From NCBI RefSeq assembly GCF_003544895.1, contig NZ_CP032125.1, positions 696,001 to 760,000 of the forward strand: a stretch of 64,000 nt of DNA. The letters run 5' to 3'. Each line of letters starts with the position of its first letter. Positions within the stretch are counted from its first letter, which is position 1. Shown here one piece after another: positions 54,957-63,647 of the stretch. Below the pieces are notes generated by a model that did no database searches, was not told the origin of the DNA, and worked only from the letters and a program-made list of their open reading frames with translations. The DNA is from Profundibacter amoris. Its GTDB lineage: Bacteria > Pseudomonadota > Alphaproteobacteria > Rhodobacterales > Rhodobacteraceae. A program made the translations under genes and the position numbers.

Positions 54957-55706
54957 TTACAGGGCCTCCAGTGCTTTATCGAGCCAGCCGAGGAAGCCCT
55001 TGGGCGTATCGGCAACAGGTTTCATGGCCGGTGCAGAGGCATCTACATCTTCCAGCGTGTCCTTGGGGCGCGGCGGCAGGTATTTGTTAACCGGTTTGGT
55101 GCCTTGTTCGGGCATCAGGTCAATCCCGCCGCGTTCCGCGACCAGTTTGGAAACATTGCTTTCGGGGTCCGCGAAATCGCCGAAATGCCGCGCGCCGGCA
55201 GGGCAGGTGCGCACGCAGGACGGGATGCGGTCCACTTCGGGCAGGTTTTCGTTATAGATGCGATCAACGCACAGGGTGCATTTTTTCATCACGCCCGCCA
55301 GTTGGTCCAGTTCCCGCGCGCCGTAAGGGCAAGCCCATGCACACAAGCCGCACCCGATGCAGTCGTCCTCGTTCACCAGCACGATGCCGTCCTCGACCCG
55401 CTTGTAGCTGGCGCCAGTGGGGCAAACGGTGACGCAAGGCGCGTCCTCGCAATGCAGGCAGGATTTGGGGAAGTGGATGGTTTGCGAACAGCCGCCGGTA
55501 TCGGGTTGCACCTCGAAGCTGTGCACACGGTTCAGGAAGGTGCCGTGCGGGTCTGCGCCATAGGCATCCACATCGGACAGCGGCGCGCCATAGTTTTCGG
55601 TGTTCCAGCCCTTGCAGGAAATCACGCAGGCATGGCAGCCCACACAAGTGTCCAGATCAATCACAAGGCCCAGTTTTTTGTCGGTCGATTGTGGTAGCTG
55701 TGTCAT
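54957..55706 (-). CDS. soeB: SoeB-like 4Fe-4S electron-transfer subunit
   Basis: A 249-residue ferredoxin-type protein with four Cys-rich sites: CVGCHACVISC, CLHCEDAPCVTVC, CIGCGLCAWAC and CTLCVDR with a later CVRTC, so four [4Fe-4S] clusters. This is the DmsB/PsrB arrangement. It shares 4 bases with soeA, and soeC follows after 1 base. It carries electrons between the molybdenum subunit and the membrane anchor. Confidence 0.85.
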   Translation of the reverse strand: MTQLPQSTDKKLGLVIDLDTCVGCHACVISCKGWNTENYGAPLSDVDAYGADPHGTFLNRVHSFEVQPDTGGCSQTIHFPKSCLHCEDAPCVTVCPTGASYKRVEDGIVLVNEDDCIGCGLCAWACPYGARELDQLAGVMKKCTLCVDRIYNENLPEVDRIPSCVRTCPAGARHFGDFADPESNVSKLVAERGGIDLMPEQGTKPVNKYLPPRPKDTLEDVDASAPAMKPVADTPKGFLGWLDKALEAL

Positions 55707-58528
55707 TTGCCCACCTTCCATGCCAGATTCTTTGGCCCCTTGCCGACGGGGGATTTGATCGGCGGGAAGTTCGGTTGCACCTCGTCCGGCGGGGCGACCT
55801 TTTCGATTTTCACCTTCAGGTCAAACCATGCGGCCTGTCCTGTGACGGGGTCGGAATTGTTCCAGCGCATACCATCCTTTTTGGCGGGCAGCAGTTCGTG
55901 GATCAGGTGGTTCAGCAAAAACCCTTTGGTGGCTTCGGGCGCACCTTCGTCCAGCGCCCATGCCCCTTTGCGTTTGCCGATGGCGTTCCAGGTCCAGACG
56001 GTGTTTTCATTCAGGCCCGCCTGATGCGCCACCGGAACCGTGATGGTGCCATGCGGGGATGAAACCTTGGCCCAGTCGCCCTCGGCAAACCCGTGCTGTT
56101 CCCAGATCTTGGTCGGGACATACAGCGGGTTTCGGCCATGCAACTGGCGCAGCCATGCGTTTTGCGTGCCCCATGAATGATACATCGCCATCGGGCGTTG
56201 GGTCAGCGCGTTAACGGTGAATTCGCCGCCTGCCTCGTTTTCTGCGACATTGGGGGAATACCAGACCGGCAACGGGTCCATCGAGACCTTCAACTGTTCG
56301 CGCAGGTGCTCGGGGGGCTGGTGTTCGCCAATCCCTTCGGCGGCACGCTGGAATTTGCGCATCGGTTCCGAGTAGACCGAGAACAGATAGGGCTGTTCAT
56401 GGTCAAACAGGCCCACTTCGACCGCCCACTTTTGATAGGCTGCGTTCCACGGTTTGAAATAGGACGCATCCTCGGGGATGTGTGACTCAAAGAAACCGCC
56501 ATTGTCGATATAGGCTTGCAACTGGTCGGGGTTCGGCTCGCCGCGCCCCACACCTTTGCCGTCTTTGCCACGGAAACCCGCCAGCGGGCCAACACCCGGG
56601 CGGCGTTGGTGGTTGACGATGTAATCGGCATAATCCTTGTAGATTGCCGCGCCTGCATCATCGACAAAACCGGGCAGGCCAAGGCGCACGGCCAGATCGA
56701 TCAGAACCGATTGGAATCCGCGCACATCGCGGTCAGGCTCGATCACTGGCCAGCGGATCGAATCCGCCATCGCGTCGGCCTCGCAGATCGGGCGATCCAG
56801 CAGGCTGATACAGTCGTGACGTTCCAGATAGGTTGCGTCGGGCAGGATCAGGTCCGCATAGGCGACCATTTCGCTGGAATAGGCATCGGAATAGATGATG
56901 CGCGGGATGACGTATTCGCCGTCCTCGTCCTTGTCGGTCAGCATCTCCATCACGCCGGAGGTGTTCATCGAGGAATTCCACGACATGTTCGCCATGAACA
57001 TGAACAGCGTGTCGATTTTATAGGGGTCGCCGGCATGGGCGTTGGAAATCACCATGTGCATCAGCCCGTGGGCCGACAGCGGGTTTTCCCATGTGAAGGC
57101 TTTGTCGATACGCACCGCGGTGCCGTCCGGTTTCAGACCCAGATCTTCCGGCCCCTGCGGATAGCCCAGATGCGGGCCGTTTAGCGGCTTGCCCGGTGTG
57201 ACCTCGAAATGCGGTTTCGGGTGGCCCTCGACGGGTTTCGGATAGGGGGGCTTGAAGCGGAAGCCACCCGGTGCCTCGACACTGCCAAGGATGATTTGCA
57301 GCATGTGCAGGGCGCGCGCGGTCTGGAAACCGTTTGCATGGGCCGAAATACCGCGCATCGAGTGGAACGCGACGGGGCGGCCCTGCATTGTCTTGTGCTT
57401 GTCACCGCGAAAATCGGTCCACGGGATGTCCAGCTCGAAGGCCTCGTCAAAGGCCACGCGGGCAATGTCGGCGGCAATCGCGCGGATGCGGCCGGCGGAA
57501 ATTCCACACCGTTCGGCCACGGCCTCGGGGGTGTATTCATCGGACAGGTATTTTTCCGCCATCAACTGGAACACGGTGCGATAGGGGGTTTTGCCCACCT
57601 TGTGGCTGGCGGCCAGATCGGGTTTCACACCCTTTTTGTCAAACGCGGCCAGCTTGCCGGTTTTGCGGTCGATCACCTGCATCTTGCCGGATTTGTTGCG
57701 CAGGAACAGGCCGTAATCGTCGGATTTGGGATCGTCATTGACCAGAACCGGCGAATTGGTGAATTGCGCCAGATAGGTCAGGTCGACCTTGCCCGCCTTT
57801 AGCAGTTCATGCACCAGCGCAAGGATGAACAGACCGTCGGTGCCGGGTGTAATGCCGACCCATTCGTCCGCCACCGCGTTATAGCCCGAGCGGATCGGGT
57901 TCACGCCGTAAATCTTGCCGCCATTGGCCTTCAGGCGGCCGATACCCATCTTGATCGGGTTTGAATCATGGTCTTCGGCCACACCGAAAATCATGAACAG
58001 TTTGGCACGGTCCCAGTCGGGCTGGCCGAATTCCCAGAAGGCGCCGCCCATGGTGTAGATGCCGCCAGCGGCCATGTTGACGGAACAGAACCCGCCGTGG
58101 GCCGCATAGTTCGGGGTGCCGTAATTCTGTGCCCACATGCCGGTGAAGCTTTGCGACTGGTCCCGACCGGTGAAAAACGCCAGCTTTTCCGGTGCGGTTT
58201 CGCGCAGGGGCTTCAGCCAGTCGGTGGCAATCGTCAGCGCCTCTTCCCAACTGATGTCCTTAAATTCACCCGACCCGCGCGGACCGACCCGCAACATGGG
58301 GTTTTTCAAACGCGAGGGCGCGTTGACCTGCATAATGCCGGCAGACCCTTTGGCGCAGAGCACACCCTTGTTCACCGGATGGTCGCGGTTGCCTTCGATA
58401 TAGGCGACCTTGCCGTCCTTCATATGCACGTTGATACCGCAGCGACAGGCGCACATATAGCACGTGGTTTTGCGGATTTCGTCCGAGACCTTTGGCGATG
58501 TCTCAATCGCAGGCTGATGATGCGTCAT
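55703..58528 (-). CDS. soeA: SoeA-like molybdopterin oxidoreductase, probable sulfite dehydrogenase
   Basis: A 941-residue Mo-bisMGD enzyme. The N-terminal [4Fe-4S] site is Cys23, Cys26, Cys30 and Cys58. There is no twin-arginine leader, so it should act in the cytoplasm, as SoeABC does and DMSO or tetrathionate reductases do not. The complex SoeABC oxidises sulfite to sulfate. Nearby xsc, which releases sulfite, supports this reading. Alternatives are another cytoplasmic member of the polysulfide/formate dehydrogenase group. Confidence 0.78.
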   Translation of the reverse strand: MTHHQPAIETSPKVSDEIRKTTCYMCACRCGINVHMKDGKVAYIEGNRDHPVNKGVLCAKGSAGIMQVNAPSRLKNPMLRVGPRGSGEFKDISWEEALTIATDWLKPLRETAPEKLAFFTGRDQSQSFTGMWAQNYGTPNYAAHGGFCSVNMAAGGIYTMGGAFWEFGQPDWDRAKLFMIFGVAEDHDSNPIKMGIGRLKANGGKIYGVNPIRSGYNAVADEWVGITPGTDGLFILALVHELLKAGKVDLTYLAQFTNSPVLVNDDPKSDDYGLFLRNKSGKMQVIDRKTGKLAAFDKKGVKPDLAASHKVGKTPYRTVFQLMAEKYLSDEYTPEAVAERCGISAGRIRAIAADIARVAFDEAFELDIPWTDFRGDKHKTMQGRPVAFHSMRGISAHANGFQTARALHMLQIILGSVEAPGGFRFKPPYPKPVEGHPKPHFEVTPGKPLNGPHLGYPQGPEDLGLKPDGTAVRIDKAFTWENPLSAHGLMHMVISNAHAGDPYKIDTLFMFMANMSWNSSMNTSGVMEMLTDKDEDGEYVIPRIIYSDAYSSEMVAYADLILPDATYLERHDCISLLDRPICEADAMADSIRWPVIEPDRDVRGFQSVLIDLAVRLGLPGFVDDAGAAIYKDYADYIVNHQRRPGVGPLAGFRGKDGKGVGRGEPNPDQLQAYIDNGGFFESHIPEDASYFKPWNAAYQKWAVEVGLFDHEQPYLFSVYSEPMRKFQRAAEGIGEHQPPEHLREQLKVSMDPLPVWYSPNVAENEAGGEFTVNALTQRPMAMYHSWGTQNAWLRQLHGRNPLYVPTKIWEQHGFAEGDWAKVSSPHGTITVPVAHQAGLNENTVWTWNAIGKRKGAWALDEGAPEATKGFLLNHLIHELLPAKKDGMRWNNSDPVTGQAAWFDLKVKIEKVAPPDEVQPNFPPIKSPVGKGPKNLAWKVGK

Positions 58529-58641
58529 GCGCGTCCCTGTTGTTTGTGGGCCGGATTCGTGTCCGGTGTTATTCCAGCCGGTTTACAAAATCCGCGCCTA
58601 ACATGCAATAATTTGTATGTATTGATGTGAATGTAGACGAT

Positions 58642-59775
58642 TCATCGTTCCTTTATCGGCACATAAGGGCGCATTTCGGGGCCGTTATAGAGCGTCAGGG
58701 GCCGGATCAGGATATTGCTGCGGCGTTGCTCAAGGCACTGAATCACCCAACCGGGCACGCGACCGATGGCGAAAATCGGCACATAAAGATCCATCGGGAT
58801 GCCGTGCAATTGATAGATCACGCCGGAATAGAAATCGACATTCACGTTCAGGCCGTGGCGCGCATAGGGCTGCATGGCGTCAACCACCGCCTGCAGGATG
58901 TCATACCATTCCGGTTGCCCCATTTCCTGTGACAGCTTTTTCACCCCGTCGCGCATGTGGCGGGCCCGCGGATCCTCGGCGCGGTAAACGCGGTGGCCAA
59001 AACCGGTGACGGGTTCGCGGTTTTTGCGTTTGGCTTTGACATAGGCGGCGGCCTTATCGGCGCTGCCGATTTCGGCCACCATTTTCATCACGTCCTCGGC
59101 AGCACCGCCATGGGCGGGACCGGCAAGGGTGGACAGAGCGGTGACAATGGCGCCGTGCAGATTGGCATCGGTGCCGATGGTGACTCGCGCGGCAAAGCTG
59201 GAGGCGTTGGAGCCATGTTCGGCATGCAGGATGAAATCGACATCGGCCAGACGGGCGGCGTCGGCGCTGGGCTTTTCGCCCTTCAGCATCCACAGCCAGT
59301 TGGCGGCGTGGCCAAGCGTAGGATCGGGGGCCACCGGTGTGCGCCCGTTGCGGATGGCGTGGTGGGTGGCGACGATCATCGGCACCTGCGCGGTCAGGTT
59401 GATGCCGTTGCGGATGAAGCCTTCCTCGGACGTATCCGCGCTGCCCTTATCCAGCGCCGCAAGGGCCGAGGTGGCGGTGCGCAGCACATCCATCGGATGA
59501 CCGCCCTTGATCTGTTCGATTACGGTATGGATTTCAGCGGGCAGGGTGCGGGCGGCTTTCAGGCGGGCATCGAAACCGGCCAGTTCGGTTTCGTTGGGTA
59601 GCTCGCCATGGATCAGCAGATAGGCGACCTCCTCGAAAGTGGACTGTGTGGCCAGATCGTGGATCGAATAGCCGCAGTAGGACAGCTCGCCCTTTGCGCC
59701 GTCGATGTGGCTGGTGGCCGAGCGTTCAAAATAGATGCCTTTCAGGCCGCGATTGATCTTGACGGTGTCGTTCAT
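58642..59775 (-). CDS. Short citrate / 2-methylcitrate synthase
   Basis: A 377-residue citrate-synthase-fold enzyme of the short (type I/PrpC-like) form. LHAEHGSNASSFAAR and GFGHRVYR hold active-site His residues and the NVNVDFYSGVIY block the Asp. It condenses acetyl-CoA or propionyl-CoA with oxaloacetate. No prpB or acnD genes are adjacent; instead it sits between soeABC and pta/xsc, so citrate synthesis from Xsc-derived acetyl-CoA is a plausible role. Confidence 0.85.
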   Translation of the reverse strand: MNDTVKINRGLKGIYFERSATSHIDGAKGELSYCGYSIHDLATQSTFEEVAYLLIHGELPNETELAGFDARLKAARTLPAEIHTVIEQIKGGHPMDVLRTATSALAALDKGSADTSEEGFIRNGINLTAQVPMIVATHHAIRNGRTPVAPDPTLGHAANWLWMLKGEKPSADAARLADVDFILHAEHGSNASSFAARVTIGTDANLHGAIVTALSTLAGPAHGGAAEDVMKMVAEIGSADKAAAYVKAKRKNREPVTGFGHRVYRAEDPRARHMRDGVKKLSQEMGQPEWYDILQAVVDAMQPYARHGLNVNVDFYSGVIYQLHGIPMDLYVPIFAIGRVPGWVIQCLEQRRSNILIRPLTLYNGPEMRPYVPIKER

Positions 59776-59814
59776 ATCGGTGTCCTTTCGACGTGACTGG
59801 AAGGAGTGGCAAAG

Positions 59815-60666
59815 ATGCCGGTATTGGAAAATTCAAAGACGAAAGCGCGGGCGCGAAACCTGCGGGTGGTGTTCCCCGAAGCAGGGGAAGATGCGCGGAT
59901 TGACGAGGCCGCAGTGCGGTTACAGGCCGAAGGGTTGGCGATGCCGGTGGCACTGCGGGAACCGGACGCGGCGCAACTGGCCGCCTTGCTGGCCACACGC
60001 CCGATGAAAGAGGCACTGGCGCGGCGGATGTTGCAAAAGCCGCTGATCCGCGCGGCGGCGATGGTGGCGGCGGGGCAGGCCGATGTGATGGTGGCCGGTG
60101 CGGTCAGCCCCACGCGGCGGGTGATCGAGGCGGCCAGTATCGCGATTGGCATGGCGGACGGGGTGAAGGTGCCCTCGTCGTTTTTTCTGATGGTCTTTCC
60201 GGACGGGCGCGAACTGGTGTTTGCCGATTGCGCGGTGAATGTGGCGCCGGATGCGGCCACGCTGGCCGATATCGCGCGGGCCTCGGCGGCTTCGGGCGCG
60301 GCGTTGCTGGGGCAGGCGCGGGTGGCGATGCTGTCGTTTTCCAGCGGCACATCGGGCAGCGGGGCATCGGTTGACAGGGTGCGCGCGGCGGCGGAACTGG
60401 CGGGGGTGGTCGGCCCCGTGCAGGCGGATGCGGCGCTGAATGCGACGATTGCGGCGGCCAAGGGGGTGGAAGGCGGGGATGCCAATGTGCTGATCTTTCC
60501 GTCGCTGGATGCGGGTAATATTGCGTATAAACTGGCGCAGGAACTGGCGGGCGCGCAGGCGGTGGGGCCGTTTTTGCAGGGGTTTGCCAAACCCGTTTGC
60601 GACCTGTCACGCGGGGCGAGTGTGGAGGATATTATGGCGGCCACATTGGTCACGGCGGCGTTGTGA
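59815..60666 (+). CDS. pta: Phosphate acetyltransferase
   Basis: A 283-residue short Pta that converts acetyl phosphate and CoA to acetyl-CoA. RVVFPEAGEDARIDEAA opens the family, ADVMVAGAVSPTRRVI and SSFFLMVF follow, and LIFPSLDAGNIAYKLAQ lies late. Short Pta accompanies xsc in taurine-using alphaproteobacteria. AAGGAG fixes the ATG; a GTG 9 bases earlier overlaps that site. It is convergent with xsc rather than following it, so it cannot share an operon with it. Confidence 0.9.
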   Translation: MPVLENSKTKARARNLRVVFPEAGEDARIDEAAVRLQAEGLAMPVALREPDAAQLAALLATRPMKEALARRMLQKPLIRAAAMVAAGQADVMVAGAVSPTRRVIEAASIAIGMADGVKVPSSFFLMVFPDGRELVFADCAVNVAPDAATLADIARASAASGAALLGQARVAMLSFSSGTSGSGASVDRVRAAAELAGVVGPVQADAALNATIAAAKGVEGGDANVLIFPSLDAGNIAYKLAQELAGAQAVGPFLQGFAKPVCDLSRGASVEDIMAATLVTAAL

Positions 60667-60672
60667 AACGGA

Positions 60673-60753
60673 GGCCCCGTGCGGGGCCGCTTTATATCTC
60701 GCCCCCTGCGGGTGCTCGGGTGCCTCCGGCGGGGATATTGGGGCCATTTGGAA
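60673..60753. repeat. Interspersed 3'-end repeat, copy A
   Basis: An 81-bp segment made of a GGCCCC-gtgc-GGGGCC hairpin, GCTTTATATCTCG, a CCCTGCGGG block, TGCCTCCGGCGGGGATATT and GGGCCATTTGGAA. It lies between the convergent pta and xsc genes and matches 49634-49715 inverted. The GGCCCC hairpin 6 bases after the pta stop may end transcription. Confidence 0.8.
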
Positions 60754-60790
60754 GGGGGTGGGGCATTGTTCCCGCCCCCTTCTATTGTCG

Positions 60791-62569
60791 TCAGCTCACC
60801 TTTTGCGGGCGCATGTCGGCGGCGGAAATGCCGGCGACCTGAACAGGGGTTGTCATGGCATCGCGGCGGAAGGGTTCGCCCATTTCCTGATTCAGCATCA
60901 CCTCGATAAAGGTGGTTTCGCCGTTTGCCTGATCCTTGACAGCCTTGGCCAGCGCATCAGTCAGGCCCTGCATGGTGGTGGCAACCACGCCGTTTACGCC
61001 ACAGGCCTTGGCGATGCCGGCATAAGAGACGTTGTAGTCCAGCTCGGTGCCGACGAAATTGTCGTGATACCACAGGGTCGTGTTGCGCTTTTCCGCGCCC
61101 CATTGGTAGTTGCGGAAAATCACCATGGTGATGGCGGGCCATTCTTCGCGCCCGCAGGCCGTCATTTCGTTCATCGAGATGCCGAAAGCGCCATCACCGG
61201 CAAAGCCGACAACCGGTGTGTCGGGGCGGCCGATTTTGGCGCCAAGGATCGCGGGCAGGGAATAACCGCAGGGGCCGAACAGGCCAGGGGCAAGGTATTT
61301 GCGGCCGGTCTCAAACGTCGGATAGGCGTTGCCGATGGCGCAGACGTTGCCGATGTCAGAGGATATGATCGCCTCTTTGGGCAAGGACGCCTGAATGGCG
61401 CGCCAGGCCTGACGGGGCGACATGGCATCGGGTTTGGCGGCGCGGGCGCGTTCGTTCCAGTCGATGCCTTCGTCGCTGTCGTCTTCGTGATCCATCGAGG
61501 TCAGGCTTTGCGCCCAGGCGGATTTGGTTTGCGCGATCAGGTCAACACGGGCTTTGCGGCCTGCGTCACCGGCGGTATCGGCCAGTTGCGCAAGGATTTG
61601 TTCGGCCACCTTTTTTGCGTCCCCCGCAATGCCCACGGTCACCGGTTTGGTCAGGCCGATGCGATCAGGGTTCATATCAACCTGAATGATTTTCGCGCCC
61701 GTTGGCCAGTAATCAATGCCATATCCGGGCAGGGTGGAGAACGGGTTCAGGCGGGTGCCAAGCGCCAGCACCACGTCGGCTTTGGCGATCAGTTCCATTG
61801 CTGCGCGAGACCCGTTATAGCCCAGCGGGCCGGCAAACAGCGGGTGCGATCCGGGGAAGGCGTCATTGTGCTGGTAGCCACAGCAAACCGGCGCATCCAG
61901 TTTTTCGGCCAGCGCCTGACTGGCGGTGATAGCGCCGCCGATCACCACGCCAGCGCCATTCAGGATCACCGGGAATTTGGCGTTTGACAGCAACTCGGCC
62001 GCCTGCGCGATGGCATCCGCACCACCGGCGGGGCGTTCAAATTCGACGATTTGCGGCAGGGTAATGTCGATCACCTGCGTCCAGTAATCGCGCGGGATGT
62101 TGATCTGGCAGGGGGCGGATAGACGGCGCGCCTTGGTGATCACGCGGTTCAGCACTTCGGCCATGCGGGAGGGGTCGCGGACCTCTTCCTGATAGGCGAC
62201 GCAATCGGCGAACATGCGCATTTGCTCGACTTCCTGAAAACCGCCCTGACCCATGGTTTTATTCGCCGCCTGTGGCGTGATCAGCAGCATCGGCGTGTGG
62301 TTCCAGTAGGCGGTTTTCACCGGCGTAACAAGGTTGGCAATGCCGGGGCCGTTCTGGGCAATGGCGATGGCCATTTTGCCGCTGGCACGCGCAAACCCGT
62401 CGGCCATCATACCCGCAGTATATTCATGGGCGCAGTCCCAGAAGGTGATTCCCGCCTTGGGAAACAGATCGGAAATCGGCATGAAGGCCGAACCGATAAT
62501 GCCGAAAGCAGTATCGATTCCGTGCATTTGCAGCGTTTTGACAAAGGCTTCTTCTGTGGTCATTTTCAT
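60791..62569 (-). CDS. xsc: Sulfoacetaldehyde acetyltransferase
   Basis: A 592-residue thiamine-diphosphate enzyme that splits sulfoacetaldehyde plus phosphate into acetyl phosphate and sulfite, the key C-S cleavage in taurine and isethionate use. FGIIGSAFMPISDLFP opens the TPP-binding fold with its Glu later in HEYTAGMMADG; GDGAFGISMNEM and FRNYQWGAEKRNT form the diphosphate/Mg site. The ATG giving MKMTTEEAF was chosen; a frame extension of 24 residues from 62641 looks unrelated. Confidence 0.95.
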   Translation of the reverse strand: MKMTTEEAFVKTLQMHGIDTAFGIIGSAFMPISDLFPKAGITFWDCAHEYTAGMMADGFARASGKMAIAIAQNGPGIANLVTPVKTAYWNHTPMLLITPQAANKTMGQGGFQEVEQMRMFADCVAYQEEVRDPSRMAEVLNRVITKARRLSAPCQINIPRDYWTQVIDITLPQIVEFERPAGGADAIAQAAELLSNAKFPVILNGAGVVIGGAITASQALAEKLDAPVCCGYQHNDAFPGSHPLFAGPLGYNGSRAAMELIAKADVVLALGTRLNPFSTLPGYGIDYWPTGAKIIQVDMNPDRIGLTKPVTVGIAGDAKKVAEQILAQLADTAGDAGRKARVDLIAQTKSAWAQSLTSMDHEDDSDEGIDWNERARAAKPDAMSPRQAWRAIQASLPKEAIISSDIGNVCAIGNAYPTFETGRKYLAPGLFGPCGYSLPAILGAKIGRPDTPVVGFAGDGAFGISMNEMTACGREEWPAITMVIFRNYQWGAEKRNTTLWYHDNFVGTELDYNVSYAGIAKACGVNGVVATTMQGLTDALAKAVKDQANGETTFIEVMLNQEMGEPFRRDAMTTPVQVAGISAADMRPQKVS

Positions 62570-62957
62570 CGGCTTGATCCCTATATTTTGTGAAAGATGG
62601 CAGGACGTTCCCATGCCGTTATAGCAGGCATAGGAGGTCATGCAGACAGGGAATAGGGCCAGTTTCCAAATCGCTTTAAGGCCAGTTTGAAATCTGCCGG
62701 AAATGCTGTTGTTGAAGTAAATCCAATCCGGCTGGTTTCACCACACAACCCGAACGCATTTGCGGCTGCAAACGCTGCCTCGGTCCGGTCGGCGAATACT
62801 TGAATCCGGTCAGGCGCGATACGCTATAAAGAAAACGGTTGGCTTTGGGCCGCGAAAGTTCAAAACTGTGTGAAACACACGGATTAAGGGAATCCCCGAA
62901 CCGGTATGGCTGGACGCTGTGCCGTGACGCGGGATTTGACGACTGGAAGAGGACATT
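62570..62957. other. Intergenic region between xsc and the racemase gene
   Basis: A 388-base divergent gap. It contains a GTGTG-aaa-CACAC dyad (62868-62880) but no recognised terminator or RNA. On the minus strand, a start-less open stretch of about 70 codons ends at 62638 (translating ...WPYSLSA) and overlaps the extended xsc frame, possibly a worn gene remnant. Promoters of xsc and the racemase gene must lie here. Confidence 0.5.
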
Positions 62958-63647
62958 GTGGAAATGCGCACGGTAGGAATTCTGGGCGGAATGGGACCTG
63001 AGCCAGCACAGGCCTTGCTGGAACGGATCAAGACGGCCGCAAAGACAAGACGTAAAAGCGATGAAGTGCCTTTGGTGGTGGATCTGGACACCAAACTGCC
63101 CTCATTGGTGGACGGGGGCGGGGCCGACCCCTTGCCGGTGCTGGTGGATATGGCCAAACGGATGCAGGACTCTGGCGCCCAAGCTCTGGCGATGCCCTGC
63201 AATGCTTCGCACCAGTTTGCCGGTGAACTGGCGGCGGCGGTGGATATTCCCTTGCTGGATATGGTGTTGCTGACATCGAAAACAGCCTGTGCGGCGGCGC
63301 GCAAGGGGGAAAAGGTGGGCGTGCTTGGCTCGCCTGCTTTGCAGGAAACCGGCATCTTTGACGCAGCGATCAACGCTTGTGGCGGAGAGGCGGTTTACCC
63401 CGAGGATTCCGATATGCTGCTGGATGCCATACGCGAGATACGCGCAACGGGGCCAACAGCTTCGGTGCGCAACAAGGTGGTTCAGGCCTCGCACAACCTG
63501 ATCTGGCAGGGGGCGCATGTGCAACTGATGGGCTGCACCGAGTTTTCGCTGCTGGAACGTGCGCTGGACCCCGGCGCGGTCAAGGTTGATCCGCTGGATG
63601 TGCTGGCGCAGGCGATCGTGCGGTTTTCACGGGATCAGGCCGCGTGA
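62958..63647 (+). CDS. Aspartate/glutamate racemase family protein
   Basis: A 229-residue Asp/Glu/hydantoin racemase-type protein. VGILGGMGPEPAQALLERI is the aspartate racemase N-terminus. The two active-site Cys are in AMPCNASHQF and LMGCTEFSLL. The GTG start was kept; an ATG two codons in is equally possible. Its stop overlaps the start of the MmgE/PrpD gene (GTGA), so they are co-translated. Substrate may be aspartate or another amino or hydroxy acid. Confidence 0.88.
   Translation: MEMRTVGILGGMGPEPAQALLERIKTAAKTRRKSDEVPLVVDLDTKLPSLVDGGGADPLPVLVDMAKRMQDSGAQALAMPCNASHQFAGELAAAVDIPLLDMVLLTSKTACAAARKGEKVGVLGSPALQETGIFDAAINACGGEAVYPEDSDMLLDAIREIRATGPTASVRNKVVQASHNLIWQGAHVQLMGCTEFSLLERALDPGAVKVDPLDVLAQAIVRFSRDQAA

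Noticed and set aside
62570-62641. Longer xsc protein starting at 62641
   Set aside because: The extra Cys-rich 24 residues do not resemble Xsc N-termini, which begin close to MTTEEAFVK.
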